Source: Eubacteriaceae bacterium (GTDB lineage Bacteria > Bacillota > Clostridia > Eubacteriales > Eubacteriaceae). From it: a stretch of DNA of 64,000 bases. The position numbers were made by a program, and so were the translations under genes. The notes below the pieces were generated by a model. That model had not been told where the DNA came from. It saw nothing but the letters and a program-made list of their open reading frames with translations, and did not search any database. Where the stretch lies: the NCBI GenBank assembly GCA_012522805.1, contig JAAYJS010000020.1, positions 1-64,000 of the forward strand, in the 5' to 3' direction. Shown here in pieces: positions 60,025 through 64,000 of this stretch (its first letter is position 1; every line of letters begins with the position of its first letter).

Positions 60025-60677
60025 AAAAATATTTTGGTTATCTAACCAATGGTATTATTAAGGAAAATCCGATTTTTCGACTATTACTTGGAATGTGCCC
60101 GACTTTGGCAGTTTCGACCTTAGCCATCAACGGCTTAGGTATGGGATTGGCAACGACGGCGGTTCTCATCGGTTCCAATGTGTGCATCTCTGCACTGCGT
60201 AAAATTATTCCCGATGATATTCGTATACCCGCTTTTGTCGTTGTCATTGCATCCTTTGTTACCATTGTCGGTATGCTCATGAAAGCCTATGTGCCGGCTT
60301 TAGATGCAGCATTAGGGATTTTTATTCCGCTCATCGTTGTAAACTGCATTATTTTAGGACGTGCAGAAGCTTTTGCTTTCGGCCATACTGTTTTTGAATC
60401 CTTAGCTGATGCTATCGGTATGGGGTTAGGCTTTACCATGTCCTTGACGGTATTAGGTGCTGTTCGTGAAATTATCGGCGCCGGTACAATTTTTGGTTTC
60501 AGTCTATTTGGTGCAGCGTACGAGCCGATGATTTTAATGATTTTACCACCGGGCGCCTTTTTAACCTTAGGGTTGGGGATCGGTTTAATCAACAAAATTT
60601 CCAATCTATCAAGAAAGAAAAAAGCTGAAAAAGAAAAAGACATCGAATTGTCGCAAATAGTAGAGGAGGCCGCTTAA
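60021..60677 (+). CDS. rnfE: Rnf complex subunit RnfE
   Basis: 218 residues, six membrane helices. NPIFRLLLGMCPTLAVS near residue 14 and IPLIVVNCIILGRAEAFA near 97 are typical of RnfE/NqrD. RnfA and RnfE form the pair of oppositely oriented membrane subunits that hold an intramembrane Fe-S cluster; the Cys in GMCPTLA and in VNCIILG are the probable ligands. A charged C-terminal tail follows. It overlaps rnfG by four bases. Confidence 0.96.
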   Translation: MKKYFGYLTNGIIKENPIFRLLLGMCPTLAVSTLAINGLGMGLATTAVLIGSNVCISALRKIIPDDIRIPAFVVVIASFVTIVGMLMKAYVPALDAALGIFIPLIVVNCIILGRAEAFAFGHTVFESLADAIGMGLGFTMSLTVLGAVREIIGAGTIFGFSLFGAAYEPMILMILPPGAFLTLGLGIGLINKISNLSRKKKAEKEKDIELSQIVEEAA

Positions 60678-60678
60678 G

Positions 60679-61254
60679 ATGAAAAATATTTTAATCATTC
60701 TTGTCAGTGGTGTCTTTGTTCAAAACTTTATTACAAGCCGATTTTTAGGTATTTGTCCATTTCTTGGCGTATCTAAAAAGATCGAAACAGCTATGGGTAT
60801 GGGAGTTGCGGTTACCTTTGTTATGGCCTTGGCATCCGCAATTACCTATGTCATCCAATACGCTGTCTTAAACCCCATGGGTTTGGCTTATTTACAAACG
60901 ATTGCCTTTATCCTTGTCATTGCTACCTTGGTGCAATTTGTCGAAATGGTTATCCACAAATCAAGCCCTGGTTTATATGAGGCTTTAGGGGTTTATTTAC
61001 CGCTGATTACTACCAACTGTGCGGTATTGGGTGTCGCAGTGCTCAATATACAAGAAGGCTATAATTTTATCGAAACGCTATTCAACGGTGTTGCCGGTGC
61101 CTTAGGGTTTACACTAGCCATTGTTATGTTTGCCGGCATCCGCGAGCAATTGGAAATTTCCGATATACCGGAAAGCCTTCAAGGTTTCCCGATAGCCCTT
61201 GTTTCAGCGGGCTTAATGTCAGTTGCATTTTTGGGATTCTCAGGAATGCTATAA
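60679..61254 (+). CDS. rnfA: Rnf complex subunit RnfA
   Basis: 191 residues, six membrane helices, homologous to RnfE and NqrE. FLGICPFLGVSKK near residue 23 and LPLITTNCAVLGVAV near 108 provide the paired cysteines of the intramembrane cluster. It starts one base after rnfE and is followed by AAGGAGG for rnfB. Confidence 0.97.
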   Translation: MKNILIILVSGVFVQNFITSRFLGICPFLGVSKKIETAMGMGVAVTFVMALASAITYVIQYAVLNPMGLAYLQTIAFILVIATLVQFVEMVIHKSSPGLYEALGVYLPLITTNCAVLGVAVLNIQEGYNFIETLFNGVAGALGFTLAIVMFAGIREQLEISDIPESLQGFPIALVSAGLMSVAFLGFSGML

Positions 61255-61269
61255 GGAGGTATGGATAGT

Positions 61270-62160
61270 ATGATGGATATTTTATTACCGATTCTCATCT
61301 TAGGTGGTATTGGTTTATTATTCGGAATTGGACTGGCCATTGCTTCTAAAATCTTTGAAATAGAACAGGACGAAAGAATCCCACAAGTGCGGGCGGCATT
61401 GCCCGGCGCAAATTGCGGTGGTTGTGGTTATCCGGGATGCGACGGTTTGGCATCTGCTATCGTGGCAGGTTCCGCCTTGGTGACCGCTTGTCCCGTTGCC
61501 AGTTCCGATATGGTAGAGGCCATTTCTGGAATTATGGGTGTTACCGCATCGGAAACCGAAAAAATGATTGCCAATATTCATTGCAAAGGCGATTGCACCA
61601 TTGTTGAAGACCGTGCAACCTATTACGGGATACACGATTGTAAAGAGGCGGTCATTGCCAATGGCGGTACCAAAGCCTGTCGTTACGGATGCTTAGGAAT
61701 GGGAACCTGTGTCAGAGCTTGCCAGTTCGATGCATTGACGATTAATGTCAACGGCCTTGCAGAAGTAGATGTCGATAAATGCACCGCTTGCGGTCAATGT
61801 ATCGACGCCTGCCCCAAAGGCATTATCTCCTTAGCACCCTACGGACAAGTCATCCACGTGGATTGTAGCTCCAATGCCAAGGGCAAACAGGTACGATCGG
61901 TTTGCAGCGTTGGCTGTATTGCTTGTAGAGCCTGTGTCAGAGCTTGCGAATACGATGCCATCGAGATGGTCGACAATTTGGCCGTTATTGATTATGACAA
62001 ATGTGTACAATGCGGTGCTTGCGTCGAAAAATGCCCTACAAAAGCCATTACTTTTGAGGGTAGAGAAATACCGGAAGAACATAAAAGAAAAACAGATCTG
62101 GAGAAACCAATAGCAGTCGATCTTTCCGAATTGGAAGAAAAAGCACCGGTTTCTAAATAG
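61270..62160 (+). CDS. rnfB: Rnf complex subunit RnfB
   Basis: 296 residues from the ATG at 61270, chosen because the ATG at 61261 lies one base after AAGGAGG; 61273 is equally possible. RnfB accepts electrons from ferredoxin. A membrane helix (about 5-25) precedes the GANCGGCGYPGCDG cluster domain near residue 45, then ferredoxin-type motifs CTACGQCIDACPKG near 170, CIACRACVRACEYDA near 218 and CVQCGACVEKCPTKA near 243, besides CRYGCLGMGTCVRACQFDA near 138 (pieces). Four or more [4Fe-4S] clusters are likely. Last gene of the operon. Confidence 0.96.
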   Translation: MMDILLPILILGGIGLLFGIGLAIASKIFEIEQDERIPQVRAALPGANCGGCGYPGCDGLASAIVAGSALVTACPVASSDMVEAISGIMGVTASETEKMIANIHCKGDCTIVEDRATYYGIHDCKEAVIANGGTKACRYGCLGMGTCVRACQFDALTINVNGLAEVDVDKCTACGQCIDACPKGIISLAPYGQVIHVDCSSNAKGKQVRSVCSVGCIACRACVRACEYDAIEMVDNLAVIDYDKCVQCGACVEKCPTKAITFEGREIPEEHKRKTDLEKPIAVDLSELEEKAPVSK

Positions 62161-62186
62161 AATCATAGAATCGAAGAGCATCAAAG

Positions 62187-62239
62187 AAAAAAAAAACGAG
62201 CCCCCGCAGATGGATTTCAGCCATCTGCGGGGGCTCGTT
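62187..62239. terminator. Bidirectional terminator between rnfB and the CoA-transferase gene
   Basis: A perfect 19-bp GC-rich stem (62195-62213 with 62221-62239, core cgagcccccgcagatgg) with a 7-base loop. About ten As on the left become Ts on the minus strand, so it stops the CoA-transferase transcript strongly; the plus side has only a weak T tail. Confidence 0.92.
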
Positions 62240-62282
62240 CAATTTGTTGTAGAATTACTATTGTTTATCGAACAGGTGCTCT

Positions 62283-63626
62283 TCAGCGCTTATTCGTTCT
62301 TCTCCAAATGTTCATCTTTTCTGCTTCTTCTATGAGGCCATCTCTAAATTCCGGAGCGGCTAAATTGATGATACCTTCCGCTCTTTCCCAAGTGCTTTTT
62401 CCTTTACAATTAAAGATTCCGTATTCCGTTACCAAGTAGTTGGTATTGGGACGTGCTGCTGTAATAGCGGATCCGGTGTTAAAATTACCGACAATGCGGG
62501 ATTCCAGTTTATTTTCTCTCTTATTGAAGAAACTGGAGGAGAGACAGATAAAACTCTTGCCGCCTTTGGACAAGTAAGCACCCAATACAAAGTCTAACTG
62601 ACCACCGGCACCGGAAATATGCCTGAATCCCGAACTCTCTGAGGAGACCTGTCCCCACAAATCGACGTTGACCGCATTGTTGATGGATATAAAATTATCC
62701 AATTGGGCAATAGTTTGGGAAGCATTGGTGTAATCGACGGGAGCGGCCATAGCCATAGGGTTATCATCGAGAAAATCGTAAAGCTCTTGGCTTCCGGCTG
62801 CAAAGGCATAGGTTTGTCTAAAACGGTCGATATTCTTTTTGGCGCCGGTAATTTTACCCTTTTTGGTCATATCTACGAAGGCATCGACGTACATTTCCGT
62901 ATGGACACCCAAATCCTTTAAATCGGAATCGGCTATGAGTGAGCCTACCGCATTGGGCATGCCACCGATACCCAGTTGCAAGCATGCACCGTCGGGAATT
63001 TCGTTAACGATGAGCTTGGCAACCTTTTCGTCCACTTCACCGAAACTGCCCGATGGGAGAGCGGCAATACTGGGGTTTTCACCTTCGACGACATAATCGA
63101 TTTGGTCGATATGTACATCCGCTTCAAAACCGCCTAAAGCCCGCGGCATATTCTCGTTGACTTCGAGGACAACAATCTTTGCTTTTTCCAAAACCGCCAT
63201 AGCATGGGAAGCAGAAGTACCAAAATTAAAAAATCCGTGTTTGTCCATGGGTGTGGTTGTTAAAAAAGCCACATCGACATCGCAATTTTCCCGATACCAT
63301 TTCGGCAACTCCGAATATCTCAAAGGGCTGTAAAAAGCAGCAGGACTGGAATTGATCAGACCTCTGTCCGGGCCACCGGCATGCCACGACATCCATGTAA
63401 AATGTTCTTCCATGTTGTCCACTTTAAATATTTCCGGTTGCCATAACAAGACGCCACCACGCACTTTGACATCCGTCAGTTCCTCTGCTCTTTTGGCGAG
63501 TTCGGCATCGATGGCTTGGGTGGTATTGATACACCAACCATAATCGATCCACATGCCACTTTCCACAAAGGACGCTGCTTTTTCCGCTGAAATCAACTTA
63601 TGCTGATATTTCTCTTGATAGCTCAT
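62283..63626 (-). CDS. Butyryl-CoA:acetate CoA-transferase type enzyme
   Basis: 447 residues from the ATG at 63626 (AAGGGGG upstream); the longer frame to 63686 is rejected. The whole sequence follows the acetyl-CoA hydrolase/transferase family in its butyrate-producer form: the opening [66 protein letters not shown] and [10 protein letters not shown]. The catalytic Glu is in [12 protein letters not shown] near residue 390. It would exchange CoA between butyryl-CoA and acetate as the last step of butyrate formation; 4-hydroxybutyrate CoA-transferase is a close alternative. It is a single gene convergent with rnf. Confidence 0.9.
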   Translation of the reverse strand: MSYQEKYQHKLISAEKAASFVESGMWIDYGWCINTTQAIDAELAKRAEELTDVKVRGGVLLWQPEIFKVDNMEEHFTWMSWHAGGPDRGLINSSPAAFYSPLRYSELPKWYRENCDVDVAFLTTTPMDKHGFFNFGTSASHAMAVLEKAKIVVLEVNENMPRALGGFEADVHIDQIDYVVEGENPSIAALPSGSFGEVDEKVAKLIVNEIPDGACLQLGIGGMPNAVGSLIADSDLKDLGVHTEMYVDAFVDMTKKGKITGAKKNIDRFRQTYAFAAGSQELYDFLDDNPMAMAAPVDYTNASQTIAQLDNFISINNAVNVDLWGQVSSESSGFRHISGAGGQLDFVLGAYLSKGGKSFICLSSSFFNKRENKLESRIVGNFNTGSAITAARPNTNYLVTEYGIFNCKGKSTWERAEGIINLAAPEFRDGLIEEAEKMNIWRRTNKR

Positions 63627-63802
63627 TAATGAACCCCCTTCTTTTTTACTTAACAGATGACGACACATCAGTTTGTAAACACTCAAAGTTAAGAGTATTT
63701 ACAACATCGGATCAATTCTATTATTTCAAAACTGACAAAATATATCAAGTTATATATTTTTTTACAATCATCTATTAAGCTATTGCATACAGTATAATCT
63801 AA

Positions 63803-64000
63803 TTAATTAACAAATTCTATAGAAACTACACCGACTCCGCTTTCAATTTTTATGACATGGGGGCCGTTGTCGGGCAGAGCGATGTTTTCATAGCGCTCAC
63901 CGTTAATTTTTACCGTGCCGACACCTTTGTCGATATCAAAGCGGTAGTCCTCCATGTCTCCATGAATTTTGAGGGTCACTTGTCCCATTCCGCTTTTCAC
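63803..64000 (-). CDS. DUF4097-like (putative adhesin) protein, C-terminal end only
   Basis: 65 residues visible; the start lies beyond the right edge. Regular beta-strand repeats (YRFDIDKGVGTVKINGE, HVIKIESGVGVVSIEF) resemble the beta-solenoid fold of DUF4097/LiaF-type domains, which often stand near envelope-stress systems. Nothing more can be said from a fragment. Confidence 0.55.
   Translation of the reverse strand: MKSGMGQVTLKIHGDMEDYRFDIDKGVGTVKINGERYENIALPDNGPHVIKIESGVGVVSIEFVN

Noticed and set aside
1..64000. CRISPR arrays, insertion sequences, prophage genes and toxin-antitoxin pairs
   Set aside because: No regularly spaced repeats, transposase, integrase or phage structural genes were seen on either strand.

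Overview
The window reads as chromosomal DNA from an anaerobic, butyrate-forming, low-to-middle GC Firmicute of the class Clostridia; I cannot name the genus. The evidence is a complete six-subunit Rnf complex, a CoA-transferase of the butyryl-CoA:acetate type, an anaerobic (cobalt-early) cobalamin pathway, FeoAB iron uptake, a CIRCE heat-shock operator, and a long SRP RNA with an Alu domain next to tRNA-Ser. The window opens in the last part of an rRNA operon (5S rRNA) and closes inside a truncated minus-strand gene.

Layout. 1-3.2 kb is gene-poor: the 5S end, a SRPBCC protein, and a radical SAM gene with an attenuator-like hairpin between promoter and gene. 3.2-9.6 kb is mostly minus strand: htpG under CIRCE, a DUF4349 lipoprotein, a gamma-class carbonic-anhydrase-like protein, and feoA-feoA-feoB. 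9.8-15 kb carries a small unknown protein, a GPH/MFS transporter, a CsoR-type regulator, a membrane-anchored NADase-type-domain protein, and the GGGtGRT/Fe-S-scaffold pair. 15.2-21.1 kb holds a DUF2284 protein followed by mtnP-mtnA-TIM barrel, a MATE exporter and a UBA/DUF4342 protein.

The centre of the window (21.2-42.2 kb) is one run of 21 plus-strand genes behind a cobalamin riboswitch. It begins with glutamyl-tRNA reductase and the other steps to uroporphyrinogen III (HemA, HemL, HemB and a HemC-CobA-HemD triple fusion). It continues through SirC and CbiK into the whole cobalt-early corrin ring pathway (CbiL, H, F, G, D, J, T, E, C, A, P). It ends with side-chain and nucleotide-loop genes (PduX, CobD, CbiB, CobU). 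Cobalamin synthase, lower-ligand activation and the corrinoid adenosyltransferase are absent from the window. No haem-branch genes are present, so this tetrapyrrole supply appears dedicated to B12.

42.3-45.1 kb carries a SEC-C protein, a DUF188 protein, tRNA-Ser(GGA), the SRP RNA and a zinc-ribbon protein. 45.1-51.5 kb is a visibly AT-richer cassette: a divergent HTH regulator facing an operon of two uroporphyrinogen-decarboxylase-family proteins around an SLC13-type carboxylate transporter. This is my best candidate for an undescribed system, since it looks like a self-contained uptake and methyl- or decarboxyl-transfer unit of unknown substrate.

51.6-64 kb returns to ordinary composition: tRNA-Arg(CCG), an overlapping operon (ABC exporter, PF06838 PLP enzyme, DUF896, M18 aminopeptidase), then rnfCDGEAB, the CoA-transferase and a truncated DUF4097-like gene. 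Rnf couples ferredoxin oxidation with NAD+ to ion pumping, and the CoA-transferase would complete butyrate formation. Start codons were adjusted from the longest open frames wherever a ribosome binding site pointed to an internal start. All coordinates of RNA ends and promoters are from reading by eye.
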